Shown: in pieces, positions 7,733-16,987 of the stretch
How positions within the stretch are numbered: the first letter of the stretch is position 1
Layout of the letters: the number at the start of each line of letters is the position of its first letter
Notes under the pieces: generated by a model
Database searches by the model: none
Told to the model about the DNA's origin: nothing
What the model saw: the letters and a program-made list of their open reading frames with translations, nothing else
Program-made: the position numbers and the translations under genes
Assembly (NCBI GenBank): GCA_017502125.1
Contig: JAFVVN010000006.1
Coordinates: forward strand, 1-32,143
Source of the DNA: Bacteroidales bacterium
GTDB lineage: Bacteria > Bacteroidota > Bacteroidia > Bacteroidales > UBA932
DNA length: 32,143 bases
Direction of reading: 5' to 3'

Positions 7733-8353
7733 GTGGATTACAAATCACGCAACATAGCAGTATATAGCGGTTCTTTCAATCCCTTGCACATCGGTCATCT
7801 TGCGATCATCAGACATATGATCGAGGTGGCCGGTTTCGATATGGTGTATCTGATTGTCTCGCCGAAGAATCCCCTTAAGGACGGTATCAGCAGCGACAGC
7901 GGAAGGGAGAGGTATATGGCAGCTGTGGAGGCTGTGGAAAGAAGATTCCCCCACTCCGGTCTGTCGACCTCCGGTAGAAATGACAGCAAGGCAGTAGAGG
8001 CAAGGGTGAAGGTGGATGACATAGAACTGAATATGCCTGAGCCGCACTATACCATAAGGACACTCGACGCCCTGAAAGAACGGGAACCTGAAAACCGGTT
8101 CACCCTGGTAATGGGAGCGGACAATCTTGCCGACATCCGCCGCTGGCGCAACTACACACGCATTCTGAAGGAATACGCAGTGGCAGTATTCCCGCGTGAA
8201 GGTCATGATCTGACAGAAATAAAACAGGACCTCATGAAAGAAGATCCTGCATATAGAATCCAGATTCTTGACGCCGATATGGTGAACATTTCCTCGACTC
8301 AGATCCGCAGTGCCATAACAGTCGGAGAAGACATATCAAGATACCTGATGTAA
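7733..8353 (+). CDS. nadD: Nicotinate-nucleotide adenylyltransferase
   Basis: The 206-residue enzyme joins nicotinate mononucleotide and ATP to make deamido-NAD in NAD synthesis. The nucleotidyltransferase motif GSFNPLHIGH is at 13-22 and the second ATP motif ISSTQIRS near the C-terminus. The start must be GTG at 7733: an in-frame TAA lies only two codons upstream (7727-7729), and the next in-frame ATG falls after the essential HxGH motif. It follows gmk and precedes a TraX-like gene by 11 bp. Confidence 0.94.
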   Translation: MDYKSRNIAVYSGSFNPLHIGHLAIIRHMIEVAGFDMVYLIVSPKNPLKDGISSDSGRERYMAAVEAVERRFPHSGLSTSGRNDSKAVEARVKVDDIELNMPEPHYTIRTLDALKEREPENRFTLVMGADNLADIRRWRNYTRILKEYAVAVFPREGHDLTEIKQDLMKEDPAYRIQILDADMVNISSTQIRSAITVGEDISRYLM

Positions 8354-8364
8354 CCAGAGCGCAT

Positions 8365-9054
8365 ATGACCGGATCAATTCTGAAACTCATCGCATGCATT
8401 GCCATGCTTGTGGATCACATGGCTGCATTTCTTCCCGGTGACTTCATGAACATGAAGGATACGCTGTTCATGATCGGAGAGAGGGCTGTATCACTGCGGT
8501 TGATCATGAATTCCATAGGAAGAATCGCATTCCCCATCTTCGCCTTTCTGATAACTGAAGGATTCGTGCATACACATGACCGCAGAAAATATGGTCTCAG
8601 ACTTCTGGCATTTGCTTTCATTTCTGAAATCCCGTGGAATCTGGCCAAGTCCGGTGAGCTTCTGTATCCCCGGCAGAACGTATTCTTCACCCTCCTGCTC
8701 GGTTATCTGGGATTATGCATGATCGAATATTTCAGGAATGACAGAAAAAAGATGGCAGGTGCCCTGGGACTGCTTTTCATTGCCTCCCTCCTCCTGCGCG
8801 CCGACTATGGCTCCTTCGGTTTCGGATTCATAATCCTTTTGTACATGCTGAGGGAACAGAAGTTCATAATGGCAGTGACTGCATGCTGCGTGCTGCCGAG
8901 CAGATGGATCGGTGGCGCCGGATTCATTCCGATCCTCATGTACAACGGCAAAAGAGGATTCTCAAAAGGAAAGTGGACAAAATATGCATTCTACATATTC
9001 TATCCACTTCATCTTCTTATCCTGTATCTTATCAGGACCTATATTCTGCTGTAA
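8365..9054 (+). CDS. TraX-family integral membrane protein
   Basis: The 229-residue protein is almost entirely hydrophobic, with about seven predicted membrane segments, and begins with the family pattern LKLIACIAMLVDHMAA, followed by GRIAFPIFAFLITEGF and SEIPWNLA. TraX was named for F-pilin N-acetylation; chromosomal relatives like this are usually of unknown substrate and resemble membrane acyltransferases. It is the third gene of the gmk-nadD run and converges on the SulP gene with a single base between the stop codons. Confidence 0.85.
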   Translation: MTGSILKLIACIAMLVDHMAAFLPGDFMNMKDTLFMIGERAVSLRLIMNSIGRIAFPIFAFLITEGFVHTHDRRKYGLRLLAFAFISEIPWNLAKSGELLYPRQNVFFTLLLGYLGLCMIEYFRNDRKKMAGALGLLFIASLLLRADYGSFGFGFIILLYMLREQKFIMAVTACCVLPSRWIGGAGFIPILMYNGKRGFSKGKWTKYAFYIFYPLHLLILYLIRTYILL

Positions 9055-9055
9055 T

Positions 9056-10771
9056 CTATTTTTTCACAAGTTCCCTGGCCTTCTCAAGAGCCGGAACGAT
9101 GTGAGGGAAGATATGGTCCGGACCGATCTCAAGGTCCACTCCGAACTTCATCAGGGATTTATGTACCTTTTCAGTAACACCTGAAAGGATCACGGTCACT
9201 CCCCTCCTGTGAGTACGTTCACAAAGGTTGCGGAGGTTGTTGATTCCTGTCGAATCAATGAACGGCACCTTTCTCATACGGATTATTCTCACTTTTGTTC
9301 CCGGCTTCTTCATCTGTTCAAGTTCCTCGAAACGGCTTGCAAGGCCGAAGAAGAAAGGTCCGTCGATTTCATACACCTCGACTCCCGCAGGAATATCCAG
9401 ACGGTCAGTATCCTCCATAGCTGCTTTTTCAGGGTCCTCAGTAGCAGCCACAAAGTCTTCCTGAAGCATCTTCACCTGAGATGTCTCCATCACACGACGC
9501 ACGAAGAGCACGATTGCGAGGACGACACCCACCTCGATAGCCACGGTAAGGTCAACGATCACAGTGAGGAAGAATGTGAGCAGCAGCACTGCCACATCAG
9601 ACTTGTCACCGCGAAGGAGATATTTGAATGTCCTCCACTCACTCATGTTGTACGCAACCTGAACGAGGATTGCCGCAAGGCATGAAAGAGGGATATACAC
9701 AGCATACGGCATGAGGAAAAGGTAGATCAGCAACAGAACCACAGCATGGATGATTCCGGTCACCGGGCTCTTTCCGCCGTTGTTGATGCTGGCCATTGTC
9801 CTTGCAAGGGCTCCTGTCGCAGGAATACCTCCGAAAAGCGGAGTAACGATATTGGCGATACCCTGGCCTATGAGTTCGGTGTTCGCATGATGACGCTTTC
9901 CTGTCGCGCCGTCTGCAACCATTGCAGCAAGAAGAGACTCTATCGCGCAGAGGATAGCAATCGTAAATGCTGGCGAAACCAGCCCTTTGATGGTCTCGTA
10001 GTCAAACTCTGGAGCGACAGGCTTAGGCATCGGGAGTCCGTCAGCAAGTTCCGGGAACTTGGATCCGATGGTAGCCAGTTCCACGCCAGCAAACTCGTTC
10101 AGAAGAACTGAAGCCACAGTACCTATAATCAGAGCGATGAGCGATCCGGGAACCTTCTTGGTCACCTTACCCCAGCCGAAGCAGATCACAAGGCAGAGGA
10201 TACTCATCACAAGTTCCACCCAGTCTATATGCGACACATTCTGGAAGTAGCATATCCACTGAGGGATAAAGCCAGCCGGCACTTCGAGGTCAAGAGGAAG
10301 TCCGAAGAAATCCTTCATCTGAGTCGAAAAGATGGTCAGTGCGATACCGCTGGTGAATCCGACAACTATCGGATACGGGATGTACTTGAAGATGACACCC
10401 ATCTTGAACACTCCCATAAGCACGAGGAAGACTCCCGCCATGATGGTAGCGATGATGAGTCCCTGCATTCCATACTGACCGACTATTCCGGCGACTATGA
10501 CAATGAATGCACCTGTAGGACCACCTATAAGGAAGTTGGAACCGCCGAAAAACGATATAAGGAATCCTGCAACTATCGCTGTAATAAGGCCCTGCTGAGG
10601 AGTGACACCACTTGCAATACCGAAGGCGATGGCGAGAGGGAGGGCGATTATTCCGACAATTACTCCGGCAATCAGATCGGATGTGAATGTCTTGCCGTCA
10701 TAACCTCCTTTTCTGAACAGTCCAAAAAGCTTGGGCTGGAATACGTCATTTACATTAAAGTTAAGTTTCAT
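9056..10771 (-). CDS. SulP-family anion transporter with STAS domain
   Basis: The 571-residue inner-membrane protein has the SulP core (about residues 20-430): GVTPQQGLITAIVAGFL, then SNFLIGGPTGAFIVIVAGIV, and PLFGGIPATGALART in the transport domain. A cytoplasmic STAS domain occupies about 455-565, with the characteristic FIDSTGINNL. SulP proteins import sulfate, bicarbonate, dicarboxylates or other anions; the substrate cannot be told from sequence. The gene ends one base from traX on the other strand and lies 38 bp downstream of rsmD, so it may be read from the rsmD transcript. Confidence 0.92.
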   Translation of the reverse strand: MKLNFNVNDVFQPKLFGLFRKGGYDGKTFTSDLIAGVIVGIIALPLAIAFGIASGVTPQQGLITAIVAGFLISFFGGSNFLIGGPTGAFIVIVAGIVGQYGMQGLIIATIMAGVFLVLMGVFKMGVIFKYIPYPIVVGFTSGIALTIFSTQMKDFFGLPLDLEVPAGFIPQWICYFQNVSHIDWVELVMSILCLVICFGWGKVTKKVPGSLIALIIGTVASVLLNEFAGVELATIGSKFPELADGLPMPKPVAPEFDYETIKGLVSPAFTIAILCAIESLLAAMVADGATGKRHHANTELIGQGIANIVTPLFGGIPATGALARTMASINNGGKSPVTGIIHAVVLLLIYLFLMPYAVYIPLSCLAAILVQVAYNMSEWRTFKYLLRGDKSDVAVLLLTFFLTVIVDLTVAIEVGVVLAIVLFVRRVMETSQVKMLQEDFVAATEDPEKAAMEDTDRLDIPAGVEVYEIDGPFFFGLASRFEELEQMKKPGTKVRIIRMRKVPFIDSTGINNLRNLCERTHRRGVTVILSGVTEKVHKSLMKFGVDLEIGPDHIFPHIVPALEKARELVKK

Positions 10772-10809
10772 ACTGATAATTTTTACACTACTGCTTTTCT
10801 ATATCCCTT

Positions 10810-11346
10810 TCATGAGTTCTCAAAGAAGGAGAAATGCACGTTTCCATATTTCCTTTCCTTGACAAAACGGGGATGGGATTCAAAATTATATTCTTCAGGA
10901 TGCTCAAGAATGAGATAAGCTCCCGGATGAAGTATGTCACGAGCGAAGACCTTGTCCGGAATAGTAGCAAGATCTTCCAAAGCATATGGAGGGTCCGCAA
11001 AGATTATATCGAATTTCTCGCGGCATATCTCCAGGAACTCAAATACGTTGTGACGCACTACAGTGAGATTCTTCATTCCGAACTTTGCTGCCTGCGACTT
11101 TATAAAGTTGGCATGAAGCGGCAGCATCTCAACACAATATACCATCGAAGCCCCACGCGAAGCAAACTCATATGATATTGCTCCCGTGCCGCCAAACAGG
11201 TCCAATACCTGAAGCCCCTCCATCTCATATTCATTGTTCAGAATATTGAAGAGTCCCTCCTTGGCAAAATCCGTAGTTGGGCGTGCCTTATACCCTTGCG
11301 GCGGAAGGATGGTCTTGCCTTTAAGTCTACCTCCGATTATCCTCAT
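10810..11346 (-). CDS. rsmD: 16S rRNA (guanine-N2)-methyltransferase RsmD
   Basis: The 178-residue enzyme methylates G966 (E. coli numbering) of 16S rRNA. The family start MRIIGGRLKGK is followed by RPTTDFAKEGLFNIL, the SAM-binding DLFGGTGAIS (49-58) and the catalytic DPPY (118-121). It follows a DUF3822 gene by 12 bp, an arrangement I associate with Bacteroidota. Confidence 0.93.
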   Translation of the reverse strand: MRIIGGRLKGKTILPPQGYKARPTTDFAKEGLFNILNNEYEMEGLQVLDLFGGTGAISYEFASRGASMVYCVEMLPLHANFIKSQAAKFGMKNLTVVRHNVFEFLEICREKFDIIFADPPYALEDLATIPDKVFARDILHPGAYLILEHPEEYNFESHPRFVKERKYGNVHFSFFENS

Positions 11347-11358
11347 GGCATCAAGTCT

Positions 11359-12039
11359 TTATATATGGTCGACCTTGCTGAAGTAACGATACAGCGACAT
11401 TTCCTGCTCTGCATCGAGAGGAGTACGGAACGTGATGGTCGAGACCTCAGGATTAAGCTGAAGACGCTTCATCACCATAAAGATGAAATACTCAGCAGTC
11501 GTAAAGTCCTGAGCCTTGAAAGAATTGCAAAGCATAAGATTACTGCCTTGTGCCACAGCAAGATAAAGGACACCATCAGCATACGATGCAAGTATCTTGT
11601 TATGTTCTTCCAATGACGGCAGACTCCTCAACATATAATAGATTTCAGGATGAGGCCTGGACTTGGTTCCATCCGAAAGAAGCACAGTCTCTGAAATCAC
11701 CTGAGCGAGATCACCTGCAGAAAGTGGCGAATATATAAGGACTGCACCATACTCCGGAACGTCAACAGTCTCCACCGCATCTTCATCATGAACCTCAGCA
11801 ACCTCCGACAGCATTCCTGCAGCAGACTCCTTATCACAGAAGCCGGCAGGTGCCAGAGTGAATTCTGGAGTGAGGACGGATATCTCCACTTCCCCATACC
11901 TTCTCTGGAACTCATATGTAGCAAGCACCTTATCCGCACTCATCCATTCGGAAGAGTACGAAGCGGCAGCCGATTCTATCTTAAAAGAATATCCACTCAA
12001 GCCAACTTGAATGGATATCCTGTCTGTATTTTGTTTCAT
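11359..12039 (-). CDS. DUF3822 family protein
   Basis: The 226-residue protein has no signal peptide. It shows the DUF3822 layout: an N-terminal QVGLSGYSFKI strand pair, an actin-like fold pattern across the middle, and a C-terminal segment ending in TPLDAEQEMSLYRYFSKV. DUF3822 is a Bacteroidota family of unknown function, usually directly upstream of rsmD as here. It is the middle gene of a likely operon that begins at 12764. Confidence 0.82.
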   Translation of the reverse strand: MKQNTDRISIQVGLSGYSFKIESAAASYSSEWMSADKVLATYEFQRRYGEVEISVLTPEFTLAPAGFCDKESAAGMLSEVAEVHDEDAVETVDVPEYGAVLIYSPLSAGDLAQVISETVLLSDGTKSRPHPEIYYMLRSLPSLEEHNKILASYADGVLYLAVAQGSNLMLCNSFKAQDFTTAEYFIFMVMKRLQLNPEVSTITFRTPLDAEQEMSLYRYFSKVDHI

Positions 12040-12074
12040 AGTCGTCCTGTGGCGTCATGCGCCAAAATAAAAGA

Positions 12075-12764
12075 CTACTCCCAGTTACCTGCGTTGTTGT
12101 TAGGTGCTGTAATACTTCCCACCTGAAGGCCCTTGTACTTGCCCTGATCCTCGCACTGAGCATCGAGGTTGATACGAAGCTGGTTGTTAAGACCCTTGAG
12201 GAGTGACTTGTAAGGCATTGAAGCCTCAAACAAAGGAACATTCACACCTGATACCTTCTTAACCGTCGAAGCCATGATGATGGAATCACCGCAGAAAGGA
12301 ATGAACGCAAGAGAGTCAGCGATGAAGTTCTCACGGTCATTGAAGAGAGTATCCTTGACTGCGATCTGGTTCTCAATCTTGAACACGAGAGACTGGCCTT
12401 CATTGTAAAGCTTGAGCATCTCCTCCGGCTTGATCTTCGGCTTACGCTTCTTGAGAGCCTTTGTATTCGCTACAGCAACAGAGTCATCCTGTGAACCGAC
12501 CTGCATCACCACCTTCATCTTACCTTCATTGTAGAACATGATAAGAGAATCAATGTCTGCTGTGTACTTTCCGTTCACATTCTTGTATGCAACCTGAAGG
12601 TCACGAATGTCCTTGAGTCTCTGCACTGCAATACCCTTGCGGTACTCTCTGTGCTTCTCAAACTGAACGGGCTCCATGATGCTTGAAACAAGCGCATAGG
12701 TAAGTCCTGCGATACATGCAGGAAGAACCAGATAGGTGATAACCTTTTTAAGAATAGAATTCAT
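12075..12764 (-). CDS. Conserved membrane-anchored protein of unknown function
   Basis: The 229-residue protein has one N-terminal membrane segment (about residues 7-29) preceded by a short basic stretch, so the rest is probably periplasmic. After the anchor come a helical region with many charges, a Lys-rich patch (KALKKRKPKIKPEE, near residue 105) and a C-terminal domain. The layout recalls pseudopilin-like proteins but no motif confirms that. It has its own promoter and leads into DUF3822 and rsmD. Confidence 0.7.
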   Translation of the reverse strand: MNSILKKVITYLVLPACIAGLTYALVSSIMEPVQFEKHREYRKGIAVQRLKDIRDLQVAYKNVNGKYTADIDSLIMFYNEGKMKVVMQVGSQDDSVAVANTKALKKRKPKIKPEEMLKLYNEGQSLVFKIENQIAVKDTLFNDRENFIADSLAFIPFCGDSIIMASTVKKVSGVNVPLFEASMPYKSLLKGLNNQLRINLDAQCEDQGKYKGLQVGSITAPNNNAGNWE

Positions 12765-12804
12765 TATTTTATGTGTTTATATTTTCATTCTCACAAAATC
12801 CGCA

Positions 12805-12835
12805 CAAAGTTAGGAATTTCATTTATGAAATGCAA
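12805..12835 (-). promoter_or_regulatory. Promoter of the 12764-rsmD operon
   Basis: On the minus strand a -7 box TAACTTTG (12805-12812) is preceded by TTG (12833-12835) at 20 bp. The leader to the ATG would be about 35 nt. Confidence 0.6.
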
Positions 12836-12845
12836 TATAATTTTG

Positions 12846-12853
12846 TAATTTTG
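12846..12853 (+). promoter_or_regulatory. -7 box of the DHH phosphoesterase operon
   Basis: TAATTTTG matches the consensus 26 bp before the ATG at 12880. The -33 site is not clear. It faces away from the promoter on the other strand, with the two boxes 33 bp apart. Confidence 0.5.
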
Positions 12854-12879
12854 CGGCTGTAAAAATTTATCGACAGACA

Positions 12880-13941
12880 ATGCAAGACATCAACCGGCAT
12901 AATGTGCAAAAGCTTGTTTCGCTTATTGCAGAAGCGAAGAAGATAACCGTAGTCAGCCACATGAAACCCGATGGCGATGCGGTGGGATGCTGCATAGGAA
13001 TGTACCATTATCTTGCAGCATCCGGCAAGACCGGAACAAAAATAGTCCTGCCGCACAGAGTGCCGTCATACCTGAATTTCCTCATCGACAAGGATATGGC
13101 ATGTGATCTCTGCATCCATGAGGACAAGCCTAAGCTGGCTTTGGAGGTGATCAGTTCCAGCGACCTCATCATATGCTTGGATTTCAATGCCTTTCATCGG
13201 ACTGACTCCCTGGAGGACGCCCTCCGTTCATCTGCTGCGGAAAAGGTTCTGATAGACCATCATCTCAACCCGGACAGGACAAGTTTCACTCTCGCATTTT
13301 CAGAGACGGAAGTATCTTCCGCATCCGAATTCCTGTTCCAGATCCTGATGCGTACTCCTATCATCAACGAAGATGCGGGAAACCTGCCTCAAAAGACGGC
13401 CCTTGCCCTAATGACCGGCATGACTACCGACACGAACAACTTCAACAACTCAGTCTTTCCGTCCACCCTGCGAATGGCTTCAGCACTAATCGAAGCGGGT
13501 GTAGACAGGGACTTCATACTGTCAAACCTGTATAATCAATACAGCGAGAAGAGGATGAGGCTGATGGGACACACCCTTCAGGACCTGATGACGATCACCA
13601 AGGACGGAGTGGCATACATCATATTCGACAAGAAGCTCCTTCAGGAATACCACATTGAGGAGGGCGACACCGAAGGCTTCGTAAACCTGCCTCTCAGCAT
13701 AGGCAGGGTGAAGATGAGCCTTCTCCTGAAAGAAGACGGAGACAGGATCCGCGTGTCCATAAGATCGAAGAAAGGGGTGTCGGCCAACCGCTGTGCACAG
13801 CTCCATTTCAATGGCGGAGGGCACGAGAACGCCGCCGGGGGCAGACTTTACATACCGAAGGATGTCGCAGGAATAGAAGAAGCTGCGGCATATATAGAAA
13901 CATACACACATTTATTCATGACAACGGAGAATGAGAAATAG
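12880..13941 (+). CDS. DHH-family phosphoesterase (NrnA-like nanoRNase/pAp phosphatase)
   Basis: The 353-residue cytoplasmic enzyme has the DHH core: SHMKPDGDAVG with His27, Asp31 and Asp33, Asp101 in CLDFN, and DHH at 126-128. The C-terminal DHHA1 domain ends with FNGGGHENAAGG, the GGGH substrate-binding motif. NrnA enzymes degrade 2-5 nt RNAs and often dephosphorylate pAp; the exact balance cannot be read from sequence. It overlaps the next gene by 11 bp, so translation of the two is probably coupled. Confidence 0.9.
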   Translation: MQDINRHNVQKLVSLIAEAKKITVVSHMKPDGDAVGCCIGMYHYLAASGKTGTKIVLPHRVPSYLNFLIDKDMACDLCIHEDKPKLALEVISSSDLIICLDFNAFHRTDSLEDALRSSAAEKVLIDHHLNPDRTSFTLAFSETEVSSASEFLFQILMRTPIINEDAGNLPQKTALALMTGMTTDTNNFNNSVFPSTLRMASALIEAGVDRDFILSNLYNQYSEKRMRLMGHTLQDLMTITKDGVAYIIFDKKLLQEYHIEEGDTEGFVNLPLSIGRVKMSLLLKEDGDRIRVSIRSKKGVSANRCAQLHFNGGGHENAAGGRLYIPKDVAGIEEAAAYIETYTHLFMTTENEK

Positions 13942-14494
13942 GATATCTGTCATATTGCTGATGACCATAGGCATATTTGCCACTTCATGCCTCAAGACCC
14001 AGCTGGAGACCACATACAACAAGCAGGAGACCCAGATTGACCAGTATATAAGCAAGAATATGGTGGTAAAGAATGAAGAGGGAGGGCAGGATACACTCAG
14101 AGTGGTCAGAAACGGAGGAGCCAACAGACTTGTACTGAAGGAAGGTACAGGCGAGGAACTGAACGGAAACGGGCATGTTTCGTTCTACTATGCAGGATAC
14201 ACGTTCTCCGGAAGCGTCAGCGCAGCCAACTTATTCGCAACCAACATGTTATCAGTTGCCGAAGAAGCGGGATGGAAGGCTGAAGACGTGGAAGACGACC
14301 TATACGAAGTAAGTCTGAGCGATGCCGAATTCATAGAAGGTCTGAGGAAAGGACTTGAAGGTGTGAGGGCGGGAGAAGAATGCGAAATCCTTTTCAGCGC
14401 AAAATACGGGTTCGGGAACAAGGCTCTTGGCATAATTCCTGCTAAGACTGCCCTGCTTTACAGAATATGGGTGACCGGAGTCACAAACGATTAA
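13931..14494 (+). CDS. FKBP-type peptidyl-prolyl isomerase lipoprotein
   Basis: The 187-residue protein has a lipoprotein signal with Cys20 (FATSC). A single FKBP domain covers the C-terminal two thirds: VSFYYAGYTFSG, then FIEGLRKGLEGVRAGE and the closing YGFG and IPAKTALLYRIWV segments. It probably catalyses prolyl isomerisation or acts as a chaperone in the periplasm. It overlaps the DHH gene and is followed by a second FKBP lipoprotein at 42 bp. Confidence 0.87.
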   Translation: MRNRISVILLMTIGIFATSCLKTQLETTYNKQETQIDQYISKNMVVKNEEGGQDTLRVVRNGGANRLVLKEGTGEELNGNGHVSFYYAGYTFSGSVSAANLFATNMLSVAEEAGWKAEDVEDDLYEVSLSDAEFIEGLRKGLEGVRAGEECEILFSAKYGFGNKALGIIPAKTALLYRIWVTGVTND

Positions 14495-14536
14495 AAATAT
14501 TTAGTATCTTCGCAGATTCAAATTTATCATAAGACA

Positions 14537-15580
14537 ATGAGAAGAATTTTCGTTTCCATCTTATATACGGCAGTCCTCATGTCAGCTGCAGGATGTGCAA
14601 AAGAATCAAAGGTCGGTCCCAATGATGCCAACAAGAGATTTCTTGAAGCCTGGATGCAGGTGAATCATCCCGACGTGCAGCCTGCCGGACTTGGGGTATA
14701 CACACTTGAAGAATCGGAGGGATCCGGAGTGCAGATCAAGGAAGGCGGGTTCGCCATTGTTGACTTCATCACCACAGACCTGGAAGGCAATATCACTTCA
14801 TATACCGACAAACAGACAGCAAAACAGCTGGGAAAATACGACACCACATACTATTACGGTCCCAAGGTGTGGACCACCACAAAGGGTACCCTCCAGGCCG
14901 GTGTAGCTGATGCCCTCATCGGCATGAAGGCTGGTGGCAGAAAGAAGGTCGTGATACCAAGCTGGCTCATGACCTACAAATCGTACGACAGTGCGGAAGA
15001 CTACCTCAACCCGCCGAAGAAAAAGAAGGATGAGGAAACCTCAGCCACCGGATATGACAATACAGTGTACGACATCACTGTCAGAGATTATGTATCAGAC
15101 ATCTACGCCTGGGAAATAGAGAAGATCGGAGACTATCTTTCTGCAAATCCATCCATGAACATGAGTATCACGGACTCCTTGCAGTACGGATTCTACTACA
15201 AGCAGATCACAATTCCTAAAGACACGACTTCATTTCCTAAGGACACCACCATCTACATCAATTACACAGGTAAACTCCTCAACGGTCTTGTATTCGACAC
15301 CACTGTCGAGCGTGTAGCCAAAGATAACGGAATATATTCTTCCTCAAAGAGTTATGCCCCTGTTTCCGTCTCATGGGGAGAGAACTACACAGACATCGAA
15401 ATGAGCGGTTCAAGCATTATAGGGGGATTCGGTCTCACCCTCTGGCAGATGCGTGCATTTGAAAGAGGCATAGGTATATTCTACTCCCCTCTCGGATACT
15501 CATACTCCGGAAGCGGCTCAAGCATTCCTGGCTATGCTCCTCTCATATTCGAAATAGAGATTGTCAAGAAACCTGAGTAG
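14537..15580 (+). CDS. Larger FKBP-type lipoprotein with two FKBP-like regions
   Basis: The 347-residue protein has a lipobox at Cys20 (SAAGC). The first FKBP-like region (about residues 50-155) contains LQAGVADALIGMKAGGRKKVVIPS. The second (about 215-345) contains YINYTGKLLNGLVFDTT but has an altered C-terminal part, so it may be a non-catalytic copy. A Lys/Glu-rich linker lies near residue 160. An imperfect -7 box (TATCTTCG, 14505-14512) precedes it. Likely a periplasmic folding factor working with the upstream FKBP lipoprotein. Confidence 0.85.
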   Translation: MRRIFVSILYTAVLMSAAGCAKESKVGPNDANKRFLEAWMQVNHPDVQPAGLGVYTLEESEGSGVQIKEGGFAIVDFITTDLEGNITSYTDKQTAKQLGKYDTTYYYGPKVWTTTKGTLQAGVADALIGMKAGGRKKVVIPSWLMTYKSYDSAEDYLNPPKKKKDEETSATGYDNTVYDITVRDYVSDIYAWEIEKIGDYLSANPSMNMSITDSLQYGFYYKQITIPKDTTSFPKDTTIYINYTGKLLNGLVFDTTVERVAKDNGIYSSSKSYAPVSVSWGENYTDIEMSGSSIIGGFGLTLWQMRAFERGIGIFYSPLGYSYSGSGSSIPGYAPLIFEIEIVKKPE

Positions 15581-15584
15581 ATTC

Positions 15585-16976
15585 ATGTCAGAAAAGAACA
15601 GAGCGATACCGACGGAACTCGGTACTGAGAATATAGGAAAGCTGCTGAAGCAATATGCCCTCCCGGCGATCATTGCCCAGACAGCTTCCTCTCTGTATAA
15701 TATGGTGGACAGCATCTTCATCGGACAGGGAGTCGGTCCTCTCGCCATATCAGGACTTGCAGTAACCTTCCCGCTCATGAATCTCTCCACAGCCTTTGGA
15801 ACCCTTGTGGGAGCGGGCGCAGCGACTATGCTTTCCGTCCTGCTCGGTCAGAAGAACTACAAGGCAGCCAACAAGGTTCTGGGGAATGTAGTCAGCCTTA
15901 ACATAATCATAGGTCTGATATTCATGGTTGCAGCCTTGATTTTCATCGACCCCATACTTTATTTTTTCGGAGCAAGTGAGAATACGCTTCCATATGCAAA
16001 GGAATATATGAAGATAATCCTGTATGGAAATATAGTAACCCACCTGTATTTCGGTCTGAATGCAGCGATGCGTTCATCCGGAAATCCTAAAAAAGCTATG
16101 GGACTCACCATATTCACCGTGATATTCAACACCATCCTGGATCCTATATTCATCTTTGTCTTCGACATGGGAATAGCCGGAGCGGCATGGGCTACGGTTC
16201 TCGCGCAGACGGCTGCCATGATGGTGGTGCTTCACCATTTCAGCGACAGGTCCCGACCATTCCATTTTGAAAAAGGCATCGTCAGTCTGGACATGAGGGT
16301 GGCCAAGGATTCACTTGCCATCGGAATGGGACCGTTCCTGATGAATTCAGCAGCCTGCCTGGTGACACTCTTCATCAACCAGCAGCTGCGCGAATACAGC
16401 GGAGACCTGGGCATCGGAGCCTACGGCATCACCAACAGATTCGGTTTCATGTTCATAATGATATGTATGGGACTCAACCAGGGCATGCAGCCGATTGCCG
16501 GATTCAACTACGGCGCGAGACAATACTCCCGTGTGAAGGAGGTGTTCTGGAAGACTGCCCGTCTTGCTGTTCTGGTCACGACTACATGCTTCATCATCGG
16601 AGTCTTCATTCCGCAGGTTGCAGTGGGAATATTCACCCGTGACCCTCAGTTGAGCGAACTCTCATCACGAGCCCTGAGAATAACGATGCTGGTCTTCCCT
16701 ATCGTAGGATTCCAGATGATATCCACAAACTTCTTCCAGAGTCTCGGAATGGTAAAGAAGTCTGTAATCCTCTCACTTTCAAGGCAGATACTCTTCCTGC
16801 TTCCTCTGTTATATGCCCTCCCGAAATGGTATGGCGCAGACGGCGTATGGATGAGCTTTCCGATTTCCGACGTACTCGCCACTCTCCTGACCATCTACAT
16901 GCTGGGCAGACTGTTCAGAAAGTTCAATAAACTAAAAGACGGCGACGATCCATCCATCCTTGGAGGCCAGATTTAA
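15585..16976 (+). CDS. MATE-family multidrug/Na+ exporter
   Basis: The 463-residue protein has about 12 membrane segments in two six-helix halves, starting with LLKQYALPAIIAQTASSLYNMVDSIFIGQ, a typical MATE opening. GFNYGARQYSRVKEVFWKT is the conserved segment in the second half. MATE proteins export cationic drugs or toxins by H+ or Na+ antiport; the substrate is not predictable. A longer TTG start at 15561 would overlap the preceding gene by 20 bp and adds eight residues, so I prefer ATG at 15585. Confidence 0.9.
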   Translation: MSEKNRAIPTELGTENIGKLLKQYALPAIIAQTASSLYNMVDSIFIGQGVGPLAISGLAVTFPLMNLSTAFGTLVGAGAATMLSVLLGQKNYKAANKVLGNVVSLNIIIGLIFMVAALIFIDPILYFFGASENTLPYAKEYMKIILYGNIVTHLYFGLNAAMRSSGNPKKAMGLTIFTVIFNTILDPIFIFVFDMGIAGAAWATVLAQTAAMMVVLHHFSDRSRPFHFEKGIVSLDMRVAKDSLAIGMGPFLMNSAACLVTLFINQQLREYSGDLGIGAYGITNRFGFMFIMICMGLNQGMQPIAGFNYGARQYSRVKEVFWKTARLAVLVTTTCFIIGVFIPQVAVGIFTRDPQLSELSSRALRITMLVFPIVGFQMISTNFFQSLGMVKKSVILSLSRQILFLLPLLYALPKWYGADGVWMSFPISDVLATLLTIYMLGRLFRKFNKLKDGDDPSILGGQI

Positions 16977-16987
16977 GATATACGACC

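Noticed and set aside
15561-15584. TTG start of the MATE gene
   Set aside because: It would overlap the preceding gene by 20 bp and add eight residues without family conservation; an ATG at 15585 is available.
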